NCBI GenBank assembly: GCA_040768845.1
Contig: JAXGME010000005.1
Location: forward strand, 62,001 to 126,000
DNA from: JAEZHK01 sp040768845
Lineage (GTDB): Bacteria > Bacillota > Clostridia > Christensenellales > Aristaeellaceae
DNA: 64,000 nt
Reading direction: 5' to 3'
Part shown: one piece after another, positions 50,679 through 59,573 of the stretch
Layout of the letters: each line of letters begins with the position of its first letter
Position numbering within the stretch: the stretch's first letter is position 1
Notes under the pieces: model-generated
The model's database searches: none
Told to the model about the DNA's origin: nothing
What the model saw: the letters and a program-made list of their open reading frames with translations, nothing else
Translations under genes and position numbers: made by a program

Positions 50679-50687
50679 GCCGTGATT

Positions 50688-51605
50688 TCAGAAGCTTTCC
50701 TCCATCGCGCGGATTCTCTCCAGCAGCATCCGGTTGACGGGGCAGTCAATAAAGTGCGCCGCGCTCAGCGCCGCGACGGTGCCGGCGAACAGGTCCACCT
50801 CGCTTTTGCGCCCGGCCTCCAGGTCCTGCCGCATGGAGGGCTTGCCGGAGGGGCTCAGGCCGTCCAGGATGCGCAGCCAGTAGTCGATGTCGGCCTCGGT
50901 CAGGTCCACGCCCTCCGCCTGCGCCAGGCTGAGCGCCTCCCGCATGGCGGCGATCATCGTGTCCCGGGCCTCGCCGGGCCGCTGCACGCCGCGGTAGTCG
51001 CATTCAAACACCGCCACCGCCTGGTTGACGCCCACGTTGAGCATGAACTTGCTCCACAGGTGCCGCCGCATGTCCGGCATGATCTGAAAGGGCACGCCCG
51101 TTCGTTCAAAAAAACGCGCCACCGCCGCCGTCTGGGCCGCGCCGCCGCCGTCGGGCCGGTTGCCAAAGCAGATCATCCCCATGTGGTGGCAGGTCAGGCG
51201 GTTCCCCACCTTGACCGCGTCCATGCCCTGGGCCACGGCGGGCAGCACCTTTTCCGCCCCCAGCGCGCGGCCGATGACCTCCTCGCTGATGATGCCGTTG
51301 AGCAGCGAAAGGATCACCGTGTCCGGCCCGACCAGCCCCCGGGCGGCCTCCACGGCGGCCGAAAGGGCGCCGAATTTCACCGAAAAGATCAGAAGGTCCG
51401 CGGATTCTCCGGGGGCCTCGGGCGTCACGTAGCGGAAGCGGCAGGCCTCGCCGTTTGCGAACACCCCCTCCTGCCGGTAGCGCGCGACGCGCGCCCCGTC
51501 CGCCAAAATCCTCAGCGCGCCCTCCGGCGCGCTTTTTTCAATCTGATGTCCGAACAGCACGCCCAGCGCGCCCAGGCCGACAATGGCCGCCGTTTTGATT
51601 TCCAT
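50688..51605 (-). CDS. 2-dehydropantoate 2-reductase family protein
   Basis: 305 residues, ApbA/PanE type. The NADP loop is AAIVGLGALGVLFGHQI (GxGxxG-like), then LLIFSVKFGALSAAVEAARG, VILSLLNGIISEEVIGRALG, and the catalytic-domain lysine region HLWSKFMLNVGVNQAVAV with GKPSMRQDLEAGRKSEVDLFAG. The last motif fits PanE (S/T-x-x-x-D-x-x-x-G-R-x-S-E). Pantothenate biosynthesis is the best guess, but no panB/panC is near, so ketoacid specificity is open. Confidence 0.9.
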   Translation of the reverse strand: MEIKTAAIVGLGALGVLFGHQIEKSAPEGALRILADGARVARYRQEGVFANGEACRFRYVTPEAPGESADLLIFSVKFGALSAAVEAARGLVGPDTVILSLLNGIISEEVIGRALGAEKVLPAVAQGMDAVKVGNRLTCHHMGMICFGNRPDGGGAAQTAAVARFFERTGVPFQIMPDMRRHLWSKFMLNVGVNQAVAVFECDYRGVQRPGEARDTMIAAMREALSLAQAEGVDLTEADIDYWLRILDGLSPSGKPSMRQDLEAGRKSEVDLFAGTVAALSAAHFIDCPVNRMLLERIRAMEESF

Positions 51606-51652
51606 CTTGCGCCTCCGTTTCAGGGTTTCCCGCGGATGCGGGCGATTTTTCC

Positions 51653-51681
51653 ATTATATCCCTGCTTTCGGGCAAAAGCAA
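51653..51681 (-). promoter_or_regulatory. Sigma-A promoter of the PanE-like gene
   Basis: On the minus strand TTGCTT and a perfect TATAAT are 17 bases apart, about 50 bases before the start. Confidence 0.7.
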
Positions 51682-51696
51682 CCCGCGCGGGGGCGA

Positions 51697-51724
51697 TTGA
51701 GCGGCCCGGAGCCGGGTATACAAT
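51697..51724 (+). promoter_or_regulatory. Sigma-A promoter of the membrane protein at 51757
   Basis: TTGAGC and TACAAT are 16 bases apart, 32 bases before the GTG start. Confidence 0.6.
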
Positions 51725-51756
51725 CAGCGGACAACTTCGGCCGGGGAGGGTGAAAC

Positions 51757-52434
51757 GTGCGGGCGATTATGGAGACCGCGTTTGACATCGCGTACTTCGC
51801 GTGCGCGCTGTGGCTGAGCGCGGAGATCCTGCGAAACGCGCGGGGGCGCGGGCAGTACCGGCTCTTTGGCGCCATGGGGCTGATTCTGGTCTTTGGCGAC
51901 GCGTTCCACCTGGTGCCCCGGATGGCGGCGCTCAACAGCGGAGCACCCGCGGCGTTCGCGGCGCAGATGGGGCTGGGCAAGCTGATCACCTCCGTCACGG
52001 CCACGGTGTTCTACGCGCTCTTTTACCACGCCTGGCGCGCGCGCTACCAGGTAAAGGGGCGGCACGCCCTGACGGCCTGGGTATGGCTTCTCACGCTGGC
52101 CCGCGTTGCGCTGTGCCTCTTTCCGCAGAACGACTGGACGGGCGCGAATCCGCCCCTCGCCTGGGGCGTCTACCGCAATCTGCCCTTTTTGCCGCTGGGC
52201 GCGATCGTGATGGCGCTGATGTACGCGTCCGGGCGGAGCGATCCGCCGATGAAGCGGGCCTGGCTGGCGATTCTGCTCAGCTTCCTTTTTTACATTCCGG
52301 TGGTGCTCTTCGCGGACGCCGCGCCGGCCGTCGGCATGCTGATGATCCCCAAGACCCTCGCCTACGTGTGGCTGCTTTTCATGGCCCGCGCCGCCGAGCG
52401 GGCGGACGGGGGCGCGGCGCGCGCAACGCCATAA
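51757..52434 (+). CDS. Polytopic membrane protein of unknown function
   Basis: 225 residues, about six membrane helices (for example FDIAYFACALWLSAEIL, YRLFGAMGLILVFGDAFHL, ALTAWVWLLTLARVALCLFP, FLPLGAIVMALMYASG, AWLAILLSFLFYIPVVLFA). The GTG start at 51757 lies six bases behind GGGGAGGG. Motifs with charged residues inside helices (FGDAFHLVPRM) suggest a transport or sensor role, but no family is recognised. Has its own promoter. Confidence 0.75.
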   Translation: MRAIMETAFDIAYFACALWLSAEILRNARGRGQYRLFGAMGLILVFGDAFHLVPRMAALNSGAPAAFAAQMGLGKLITSVTATVFYALFYHAWRARYQVKGRHALTAWVWLLTLARVALCLFPQNDWTGANPPLAWGVYRNLPFLPLGAIVMALMYASGRSDPPMKRAWLAILLSFLFYIPVVLFADAAPAVGMLMIPKTLAYVWLLFMARAAERADGGAARATP

Positions 52435-52453
52435 TTATTTTACCCATTGTGAT

Positions 52454-52482
52454 TTGCATTTTGCCAAACAATACGTTATAAT
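52454..52482 (+). promoter_or_regulatory. Sigma-A promoter of the second LCP gene
   Basis: TTGCAT and a perfect TATAAT are 17 bases apart, about 105 bases before the GTG start at 52587. Confidence 0.8.
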
Positions 52483-52586
52483 CATGCATACTGGCGCGAG
52501 TGCGCCCAGACGGGGCGCGCCTTTCTTTGCGCCGCCCGGTCCGCGGGGGTCCATGTGCATCAACCCAAGAGCGAGGAGCTGTTTCC

Positions 52587-53753
52587 GTGAGCAACAGAGG
52601 GTACTCTTCCAACAACCGCCGCAAACCGAAAAAGCGCATCACCGGCCGGTTCTACGCTTTTCTGACGGTCGTGGTGGTGCTGGTGATCATGTTCAGTGTG
52701 TTTCTGATCCACAACCGCGGCGGCTCCCGCGTGACGACCCAGAACCAGACCCAAAGCCCGGCCCAGACCGCCGCCGACGATTGGGGCGACGAGGCCGGGG
52801 CAACCCCGGCGCCCGACGCCACCGCCACCGCCGGCGCCAGCAGCCTTCAGGACCTGATCCAGAACGATCCGGACCTGGCGCCGCTGGAGGGCGACGAAAA
52901 GGTGCAGGTGAGCGACCTGTCCGTCAAGGAGGGCCTGCCCTCGGAGTGGCGCAACATCCTGCTGCTGGGCTCCGATACCCGCAACATCAAAAAGGTGTCC
53001 CGCACGGACACGATCATCATCGCCTCCATCAACACCAAGGACGGGCGCATCAAGCTGGTTTCCGTCATGCGGGATACCATCGTACCCATCCCCGGCCACG
53101 GCGAACAGAAGATCAACTCCGCCAGCTACTTCGGCGGGCCGGAGCTGACCATGAAGGTGGTCAACGAGTGCTTTGATCTGAACATCACGGAGTACGTGCT
53201 GGTCAACTTCGGCAGCTTCAAGGAAGTCGTGGACATCCTGGGCGGCATCGACATGAACGTGACCGAAAAGGAAATGGAGCAGATCAACGGCAGCGTCCGG
53301 GAGCAGGCGCGCATCCTGGGCCTGAGCAAGGAAAAGTACCTGGCCGGCGAGTACAACCTCAAAACCTTCGGCCCGGATACCCATCTGGACGGCCTGCAGG
53401 CGCTGGCCTACGCCCGGATCCGCCACATCGACAGCGACTGGCAGCGCACCGAGCGCCAGCGCATGGTCATCGACGCCGCCATCAAAAAGCTGCGCGGCTC
53501 GGTGTCCGTCAAGCAGGTGGTGAGCCTGTTCACCTCCTCCTGGCAGTACATGCAGACCAACATCGACATGATGGGCGCCGTCGCGCTCGCCACCACGGTG
53601 CTCAACAGCGGCATCGGCGAGGTGACCACCGGCCTGATGCCCATCACCAACACCTACAAAAGCGAGAGCCGCAAAAGCAACGGCCAGGCGATCTACGATA
53701 CGGACTTTGAGGCCAACGCGGCCCGGCTCTATAAGTTCATCTACGAGGAATAG
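52587..53753 (+). CDS. LytR-CpsA-Psr (LCP) family cell-wall ligase
   Basis: 388 residues from the GTG at 52587, six bases behind GAGGAG. A basic cytoplasmic N-terminus and one membrane helix (FYAFLTVVVVLVIMFSVFLI) precede a Thr/Gln/Ala-rich linker and the LCP domain: NILLLGSDTRNIKKVSRTDTI, LVSVMRDTIVPIPG, KINSASYFGGPELTMKVV, LDGLQALAYARIRHIDSDWQ and RTERQRMVIDAAI. Catalytic Asp and Arg positions are conserved. Normal membrane-anchored form, unlike the lipobox-bearing LCP protein at 9094. Confidence 0.94.
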   Translation: MSNRGYSSNNRRKPKKRITGRFYAFLTVVVVLVIMFSVFLIHNRGGSRVTTQNQTQSPAQTAADDWGDEAGATPAPDATATAGASSLQDLIQNDPDLAPLEGDEKVQVSDLSVKEGLPSEWRNILLLGSDTRNIKKVSRTDTIIIASINTKDGRIKLVSVMRDTIVPIPGHGEQKINSASYFGGPELTMKVVNECFDLNITEYVLVNFGSFKEVVDILGGIDMNVTEKEMEQINGSVREQARILGLSKEKYLAGEYNLKTFGPDTHLDGLQALAYARIRHIDSDWQRTERQRMVIDAAIKKLRGSVSVKQVVSLFTSSWQYMQTNIDMMGAVALATTVLNSGIGEVTTGLMPITNTYKSESRKSNGQAIYDTDFEANAARLYKFIYEE

Positions 53754-53769
53754 GGCGCACATCCATCCG

Positions 53770-53801
53770 GTGGCCGGTCCCTTCGGGATCGGCCACTTTT
53801 T
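53770..53801 (+). terminator. Rho-independent terminator of the LCP gene
   Basis: Stem GTGGCCG-GTCCC/GGGAT-CGGCCAC, loop TTC, followed by TTTTT. Confidence 0.92.
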
Positions 53802-53818
53802 AAGGCGAGGTGGTTTGA

Positions 53819-54313
53819 ATGAAGACTTTTGAGCGCGCGCGGCCCGGGGATGCGGAGGCGGTGTTCCGCCTTTTTGAAGAGGCCAAGCGCCTGGGCCGCG
53901 GCCGCGGCACCACCGACTGGGACGAAACCTACCCCACCCGGGACCTGGTGGACGAGGACATCGCCCGGGGCGACCTGTGGACGCTGCGGGAGGGCGGGGC
54001 GCTGGTCGCGGCCATCTCCATGCTGCCGAAGGAGGAGCTGGACGGGGACGCCGGGTGGACGGAAGAACACGTCTGCGCGCTGGCCCGGCTGTGCGTGGAC
54101 CCTTTGCGCCAGGGGCAGGGCATCGGCGCGGAGATGATGCGGCGCATCACGGAGGAGGCCGCGCGCCAGGGCTTTCGCGCCACGCGCCACCTGGCCTCGG
54201 TGGATAACCCCGCCGCCCTCAGGCTGTACCGCCGGATGGGCTGCCGGGAACTGGGGCGGCTGCGCCTCCCCTACGGCGACTTCATCGCCTTCGAGCGTCG
54301 GATCGGAAAATGA
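53819..54313 (+). CDS. GNAT family N-acetyltransferase
   Basis: 164 residues. TFERARPGDAEAVFRLFEEA at the start, AAISMLPKEELDGDAGW, ALARLCVDPLRQGQGIGAEMMRRITEE with the acetyl-CoA loop RQGQGIG, and LASVDNPAALRLYRRMGCRELG. The start is ATG behind GGCGAGGTGG. Acceptor unknown. Follows the LCP terminator by 18 bases, so it depends on readthrough or an unrecognised promoter. Confidence 0.9.
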   Translation: MKTFERARPGDAEAVFRLFEEAKRLGRGRGTTDWDETYPTRDLVDEDIARGDLWTLREGGALVAAISMLPKEELDGDAGWTEEHVCALARLCVDPLRQGQGIGAEMMRRITEEAARQGFRATRHLASVDNPAALRLYRRMGCRELGRLRLPYGDFIAFERRIGK

Positions 54314-54339
54314 CCGCGCGGCCCGTTTTGCCAAAGCGG

Positions 54340-54373
54340 ACGCCCGCCCCCGCGCTTAGGGGGGCGGGCGTTT
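54340..54373. terminator. Bidirectional terminator between the acetyltransferase and oppD
   Basis: Stem ACGCCCGCCCC/GGGGCGGGCGT, followed on the plus strand by TTCTC. Confidence 0.75.
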
Positions 54374-54374
54374 C

Positions 54375-55400
54375 TCATCGGGGTTCGAGGCGCATCCAAT
54401 CGGGCTTTTTGTCCGCGGGCATGGCGGGGTGGTTCAGCCAGCAGGCGGCCCGGTGGCCGTCGCCCAGGGGCAGATCGGGCGGCTGCTTCAGACACAGCGC
54501 CATCGCGTAGGGGCACCGGGCGGCGAAGGCGCAGCCCTCGGGCGGCGCGAACAGGTCCGGCGGCGCGCCCTCAATGCTGGCCACCTTCTCCCGCGCCTGG
54601 CTGTTGATCCGGGGCATGGAGCCCAAGAGCGCGTGGGTATAGGGATGGCCCGGACGGTAGAAGATGTCCCGCACGGTCCCCTCCTCCACGATCTTGCCGG
54701 CGTAGAACACCAGCACGCGCCGGGCCATGTTGGCCACCACGCCCAGGTCATGGGTGATGAGCACGATGGCGGTGCCAAAGCTCTTTTGCAGCGACTGCAT
54801 CAGTTCCAGAATCTGGGCCTGGATGGTCACGTCCAGCGCGGTGGTGGGCTCGTCTGCGATCAGAAGCCGCGGGTTCATGCACATGGCGATGGCGATCACC
54901 ACCCGTTGGCGCATGCCGCCGGACAGGCTGTCCGGGTATTCGCGGCAGCGCTTCTGCGGATTGGCGATGCCCACCAGCTTCAGGTAGTCGATGGTCTTTT
55001 CCGCCGCCTCGCGGCGGGAAATCTTCTGGTGCTTGATCATGACCTCGGCGATCTGCTTGCCCACGGTCATGGTGGGGTTGAGGCTGGTCATCGGGTCCTG
55101 GAAGATCATGGAGATGGACTTGCCCCGCACGTCCAGCATCTGCCGCTCGGTATAGCGGGTCAGGTCCTCGCCCTGAAAGACCACGCGGCCGCCGTCGATG
55201 GAGCCCTGGGGCCGGTCGATCAGCCCCATCAGCGCCTTGGCGGTGACGGATTTGCCGCAGCCGCTCTCGCCGACCACGGCCACGCATTCGCCCGCCTCCA
55301 CGTGAAAGCTGACGTCCCGCACCGCCTGCACGCGGCCGCCGTAGGTTTTGAAGGATACGCGCAGGTTTTCCACCGTGACGAGGGGGCTCGTTTCGGACAT
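54375..55400 (-). CDS. oppD: Oligopeptide ABC transporter ATP-binding protein, OppD type
   Basis: 341 residues from the ATG at 55400, eight bases behind GGAAGGAG. Walker A GESGCGKSVTAKALM, Q loop MIFQDPMTSLNP, signature LSGGMRQRVVIAIAMC, Walker B LLIADEPTTALDV, and the C-terminal oligopeptide-domain cysteines (AFAARCPYAMALCLKQPP), often Fe-S-binding in this family. Last gene of oppA-oppB-oppC-oppD; the partner OppF is divergent at 59574. Confidence 0.95.
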   Translation of the reverse strand: MSETSPLVTVENLRVSFKTYGGRVQAVRDVSFHVEAGECVAVVGESGCGKSVTAKALMGLIDRPQGSIDGGRVVFQGEDLTRYTERQMLDVRGKSISMIFQDPMTSLNPTMTVGKQIAEVMIKHQKISRREAAEKTIDYLKLVGIANPQKRCREYPDSLSGGMRQRVVIAIAMCMNPRLLIADEPTTALDVTIQAQILELMQSLQKSFGTAIVLITHDLGVVANMARRVLVFYAGKIVEEGTVRDIFYRPGHPYTHALLGSMPRINSQAREKVASIEGAPPDLFAPPEGCAFAARCPYAMALCLKQPPDLPLGDGHRAACWLNHPAMPADKKPDWMRLEPR

Positions 55401-55443
55401 CTCGAAGGCTCCTTCCAAAGGGAATGCGGTTCCGGTTCCGGGC

Positions 55444-56391
55444 TTAGCGCCTCATCCTCGGGTCCAGCGCGTCCCGGAGGCCGTCCCCCAGCATGTTGAG
55501 GGAGAGCATCGTGGTGCAGATGAAAAACGCCGGGATCAAAAGCTGGTAGGGCTGCATGCGGTACACCTGGATGGCGGTCTGCGCCAGCGAGCCCCACGAG
55601 CAGCTGGGCGACTGAATGCCGATGCCGATAAAGGACAAAAATGCCTCGGTGAAGATGGCCTGGGGAATGGCCATGGTCATGTTGGTCACCAAAATGCCGC
55701 CGATGTTGGGGATCATGTGCCGCAGGATGATCCGGGCGTCGGACACGCCCAGCGTGCGCGCGGCCATCACGAATTCCTGGTTTTTCAGCTGCAGCACCTG
55801 GCCGCGCACCAGCCGCGCGCTGCCGATCCAGCCCAGCACCACCATCGCCAGCACCAGCGGCACCACGCCGGAGCTCATCACCGTGCGCATCAGAATGGCC
55901 AGGATGATCATCGGAATGCCGTAGAGCACGTCGATCACGCGCATCACCAGCATGTCCACCTTGCCGCCGAAATAGCCCGACACGCCGCCCACAATACAGC
56001 CGATGAAGGTGTTGATGAGCACCACGATCAGGCCGATGAAAAGGGACACCCGGGCGCCCATCCAGTTGCGCACCCACAGATCGCGCCCGGCCTGGTCGGT
56101 GCCGAAGATGTGCTGGGCGCTGGGCCACTGGTTCATGGCCTTGGCGTTCTGGGCCGCGAAGTCATAGGGCGACAGGATGGGCGCGAAGATCGCCAGCAGC
56201 ACGTAAAGCACGATGATGGCAAGCCCCAGCATCGCCACCTTGTTTTTCTTCAGCTTGATCCAGGCGTCCTGCCAGTAGGTGAGGCTCGGGCGGACGATGC
56301 GGTTGAGGTCCGCGTCATCTTTGGGCAGGGGGGTCAGCAGCGCCTCGTCCAGCGCGCCGGAGAGAATGGCCCCGCCGTTGTCTTCCAGCAT
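55444..56391 (-). CDS. oppC: Oligopeptide ABC transporter permease, OppC type
   Basis: 315 residues. The long N-terminal cytoplasmic part ends in YWQDAWIKLKKNKVAMLGLAI, the signature start of OppC/DppC, then HIFGTDQAGRDLWVRNWMGARVSL; the EAA loop reads EFVMAARTLGVSDARIILRHMIPN. About six membrane helices. Ends in LGDGLRDALDPRMR. It follows oppB by two bases and precedes oppD by 43. Confidence 0.95.
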   Translation of the reverse strand: MLEDNGGAILSGALDEALLTPLPKDDADLNRIVRPSLTYWQDAWIKLKKNKVAMLGLAIIVLYVLLAIFAPILSPYDFAAQNAKAMNQWPSAQHIFGTDQAGRDLWVRNWMGARVSLFIGLIVVLINTFIGCIVGGVSGYFGGKVDMLVMRVIDVLYGIPMIILAILMRTVMSSGVVPLVLAMVVLGWIGSARLVRGQVLQLKNQEFVMAARTLGVSDARIILRHMIPNIGGILVTNMTMAIPQAIFTEAFLSFIGIGIQSPSCSWGSLAQTAIQVYRMQPYQLLIPAFFICTTMLSLNMLGDGLRDALDPRMRR

Positions 56392-56393
56392 GT

Positions 56394-57353
56394 TCAGTCC
56401 TCCTCGTCCTCGTCCATCCGGTAGGCGCCGCCGCGGGCCTCGGCCAGCTTGATGCGGGGGTCAATGACGCCGTAGAGGATGTCGACGATCAGGTTGGCCG
56501 CCACCAGAAACACGCCGTAGAAGGCGGTCATGCCCAGCACCATGGTATAGTCCAGGTCATTGATGGACTGCACGTAGAACTTGCCCATGCCGGGAATGGC
56601 GTAGATGCGCTCCAGCACGAAGGTGCCGGTGAGCACTGCGGCGGTGATGGGGCCCATGATGGTCACGATGGGCAAAATGGCGTTTCGCAGCTCGTGCCGC
56701 CAGATGATCTGCCGGGTCGAAAGCCCCTTGGCCCGGGCGGTGAGGATGTAGTCCTGATGGGTGACTTCCAGCATGCTGGAGCGCATCAGCCGGGTGATCA
56801 GCGCCAGCGTGTAAAGGCTCAGCGCGATCACCGGCAGGATCATGTGCCGCCAGGATTCCCACTGGGCCGCGGGCAGCCACTTGAGCTTGATGGAAAACAC
56901 CAGCTGCAGCACCGTTCCAATGATGAAGTCCGGCATGGAAATGCCGATGATGGCGATCAGTACGCAGATGACATCCAGCGCCTTTCCGGCCTTCTGGGCG
57001 GCCATCGTGCCCAGGAAAAGGCCCACCGACAGCGCCAGCAGAAGCGCCCGGACGCCCAGCCCCGCGGAGTAGGGGAACGTCTGGGCGATGGTGGAATTGA
57101 CGGTTCTGCCCGGGTACTTGAGGGACACCCCCAGATCGCCGTGCAGAAGGTTGCCCACGTAGGTCAGCCACTGCTGCCACAGGGGCCTGTCCAGGCCGTA
57201 GTAGGTCATCATCTTGTCGCGGATGGCCTGGTTCGTCTTTTCACTGATGAAGGGGTCCCCCGGCAGCATGCGAACCAGCGCAAAGATGATCGTGATCAGC
57301 ACCACCACGGTGACGAGGGCGATCACGGTTCGCTTCAGGATGTATCGGAGCAT
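56394..57353 (-). CDS. oppB: Oligopeptide ABC transporter permease, OppB type
   Basis: 319 residues. MLRYILKRTVIALVTVVVLITIIFALVRMLPGDPF is the OppB/DppB start (residues 1-35, shown in part: VRMLPGDPF), the EAA loop is DYILTARAKGLSTRQIIWRHELRNA, and the C-terminal part ends in VDILYGVIDPRIKLAEARGG. About six membrane helices. Preceded by two intercistronic hairpins behind oppA. Confidence 0.95.
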   Translation of the reverse strand: MLRYILKRTVIALVTVVVLITIIFALVRMLPGDPFISEKTNQAIRDKMMTYYGLDRPLWQQWLTYVGNLLHGDLGVSLKYPGRTVNSTIAQTFPYSAGLGVRALLLALSVGLFLGTMAAQKAGKALDVICVLIAIIGISMPDFIIGTVLQLVFSIKLKWLPAAQWESWRHMILPVIALSLYTLALITRLMRSSMLEVTHQDYILTARAKGLSTRQIIWRHELRNAILPIVTIMGPITAAVLTGTFVLERIYAIPGMGKFYVQSINDLDYTMVLGMTAFYGVFLVAANLIVDILYGVIDPRIKLAEARGGAYRMDEDEED

Positions 57354-57409
57354 CGGTCTAACCTCCTGATGGCGTCGCGCAAGGCGGGCTTTGGCGGGCG
57401 GCGGCCCTT

Positions 57410-57479
57410 CTCCGGGGCTTTGAAAAATCCCGGCGGGGGTTTTTCAAAGCTCCGGAGCCGGAGGCGATGCCTCCGGCTC
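57410..57479 (-). terminator. Two overlapping hairpins between oppA and oppB
   Basis: Minus strand: first a perfect stem GAGCCGGAGGC/GCCTCCGGCTC (57455-57479), then a long stem at 57410-57457 (CTCCGGAGCTTTGAAAAA/TTTTTCAAAGCCCCGGAG). The two share three to four bases and so compete. They lie between the binding protein and the permease and probably cause partial termination or protect oppA mRNA. Confidence 0.75.
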
Positions 57480-57505
57480 GCGGCGTCCGCGCGGCGGGTT
57501 TGGCG

Positions 57506-59149
57506 TTATTCCACGAAGTAGGCGTAGGCGTAGTCCAGATCGCTGCCCAGGTAGAAGCGCACCACGCCCTTGAGCTTTTCGCTGACGGCATAGGGCACCT
57601 GGCGCACCTGCAGCGGCACGATGCCGGCCTCCTCCATCAGGATCTGCTCGGCCTCGGCGTACATGGAAAGGCGCGTCTTTTCGTCGGCGAAGGTGTTGGC
57701 GGTGTTGACCAGCTCGTCGTACCGCTCGCTCGAGAACTTGCCGCCGTTCTGGGAGTTGGTGGATACGAAGTAGGACAGGTACGTGTAGGGATCGTTGTAG
57801 TCGGGCATCCAGCCGGCGTAGACCAGGTCAAAGTCGCCGGACACGCGGTCGGCCAGCATCGCCTTGTAGGTGACGGGCTCGACTTCCACCTTGATGCCCA
57901 GCGTGCGCTGCCACTGATCCTGGCAGTTTTCGCCGATGAGCTTGTTGGAAGCGGTGTCGGAGATCTTCAGCTTGATGGAAATCTGGGACGGATCGGTGAT
58001 GCCCAGCGCGTCCATGGCCTTTTTCAGGTGTTCGGCGGCCTTGTCCGGCTCCGCGGTGGTCTTGTACACGTCAATGGGGTACTGCTCGGTGTAGTAGCCG
58101 CCGTCCGCGCCGGCCACCAGCGGCAGCACGAAGCGGGTCGCCGGGGCGTAGAGCCCGTTGGTGGCGATGGCCACGTACTCCTCGCGGTCCAGCGCGTAGT
58201 TGAGCGCCAGGCGGAAGTCCTGGTTGCCCAGGATGGGGTTGGTTGCGGAGGCGATGTTGATGCAGTACCAGTCCACCGCGCCCGAGGCGTAGGAGGTCAC
58301 CACGGCGCCGGGCAGCTGGCTCGGGTCGGCCAGGTAGTTGGGCGCGATGGCCACGGGGATGTCCGCCAGGTCCAGCTCGCCCGTTTCAAACATGGAGAAG
58401 GCGGCCTCGGCTTCCATGATCAGAATGTTCACGGAGCTGAGCTTGATGGCGGCGCGGTTCCAGTAGTTTTCGTTGGGCACCATCTTGATGGACTGGTCCA
58501 CCTGGTACTCGGTCACGGTGAAGGGGCCGTTGGTGAGCATGGAATTGGCGTCCATCGCGTACTGGTCGCCGTACTTTTCCACCAGCTCCTGCTTGACCGG
58601 GTAGAAGCAGGGCATGTCCAGAAAGCCCAGGTAGTAGGGGGCCGGCGTGGCGAACTCGATCACGAAGGTGGCGTCGTCCGGCGCGGACACGCCCAGCTGA
58701 TCCAGCGGGAGCTTGCCGTCCATGACGTCGGCGGCGTTCTTGATCTCGTAGAGCACCCAGCTGTAGCTGTAGCCCTTGGAGGGATCGGCCAGGCGGCGGA
58801 AGGCGTAGACGAAGTCGCTGGCCGTCAGCGGCGTACCGTCGGACCAGCAGGCGCCCGGGCGAAGGTGGAAGGTCATCTTGAGGTTGTCCTCGGCCACTTC
58901 CCAGCTCTCCGCGACGCCGGGGGTCACCTGGCCCTCGTGGGTGCGCACCAGGCCCTCGCCGATGCCCTTCATCACCACGTAGGACGGGGCGGCGTTGAAC
59001 TGCTGCGGATCAATCGTCGGAACGGAGGGCAGGGAGAAGGTCAGGTCCTGATCCGCGCTGAGGGTTTCGGCGGACTGCGCCTCCGCGAAGGCGGCGGGCG
59101 CCGCCAGCGTCAAAAGGAGCGTCAGAAGGAGACATAGGGTCTTTCGCAT
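57506..59149 (-). CDS. oppA: Oligopeptide ABC transporter substrate-binding protein
   Basis: 547 residues, SBP family 5. Signal peptide MRKTLCLLLTLLLTLAAP with AAFA before EAQ, a signal peptidase I site and no lipobox, like the sugar-binding protein at 4075. Typical family segments: PSVPTIDPQQFNAAPSYVVM, GLVRTHEGQVTPGVAESWEVAED, FHLRPGACWSDGTPLTASDFVYAFRRLADP (split, residues about 75-105), NILIMEAEAAFSMFETGELDL and YNDPYTYLSYFVSTNSQN. Catches peptides for the OppBCDF translocator. Confidence 0.95.
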   Translation of the reverse strand: MRKTLCLLLTLLLTLAAPAAFAEAQSAETLSADQDLTFSLPSVPTIDPQQFNAAPSYVVMKGIGEGLVRTHEGQVTPGVAESWEVAEDNLKMTFHLRPGACWSDGTPLTASDFVYAFRRLADPSKGYSYSWVLYEIKNAADVMDGKLPLDQLGVSAPDDATFVIEFATPAPYYLGFLDMPCFYPVKQELVEKYGDQYAMDANSMLTNGPFTVTEYQVDQSIKMVPNENYWNRAAIKLSSVNILIMEAEAAFSMFETGELDLADIPVAIAPNYLADPSQLPGAVVTSYASGAVDWYCINIASATNPILGNQDFRLALNYALDREEYVAIATNGLYAPATRFVLPLVAGADGGYYTEQYPIDVYKTTAEPDKAAEHLKKAMDALGITDPSQISIKLKISDTASNKLIGENCQDQWQRTLGIKVEVEPVTYKAMLADRVSGDFDLVYAGWMPDYNDPYTYLSYFVSTNSQNGGKFSSERYDELVNTANTFADEKTRLSMYAEAEQILMEEAGIVPLQVRQVPYAVSEKLKGVVRFYLGSDLDYAYAYFVE

Positions 59150-59291
59150 GGGTCCGATTCCTCCCTTTTCTCATGGACTTTCCATATTCCAGCGATACGC
59201 CGTCCGGGCGTGCCGCGCGTATGGCCGCCAATCCGCCGGATTCCATGGGGATGAATTGCAGCTTTGAAATGTTGAAATATGCGTTTGAATC

Positions 59292-59319
59292 ATTATATCA
59301 CAAAAGGGTCGGAATTCAA
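59292..59319 (-). promoter_or_regulatory. Promoter of the oppABCD operon
   Basis: On the minus strand TTGAAT and a perfect TATAAT are 16 bases apart, with TGA directly before the -10 box (extended -10). A leader of about 140 bases precedes oppA. Confidence 0.8.
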
Positions 59320-59486
59320 GCCAAATGGCAAAATGTCACAAACATTTTGCAGGGTCAAACGGGCATCGGCTGCGTATTTTGACGAGGAGCGCAAATTTTG
59401 CAGGATTGGTGCCCAAAAATGTGCGCGGCGGCGGCGTCCGCGCGTTTCGCCGGGGTGAAAGTACCGGCGAATTTCGGAAAACGCGC

Positions 59487-59515
59487 TTTACTTTGAAAAA
59501 CGCCTGTGATAGAAT
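59487..59515 (+). promoter_or_regulatory. Promoter of oppF
   Basis: TTTACT and TAGAAT are 17 bases apart, with TG one base before the -10 box. It lies 58 bases before the oppF start. The gap between the two divergent promoters holds a direct repeat ATTTTGCAGG (59344, 59394), a possible common regulatory site. Confidence 0.6.
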
Positions 59516-59573
59516 TTCTGAAAAAGCCCGGGTGCGGCCGCGCCGCCGGACGGGCGGGGGGAGGAAGGCCGGT

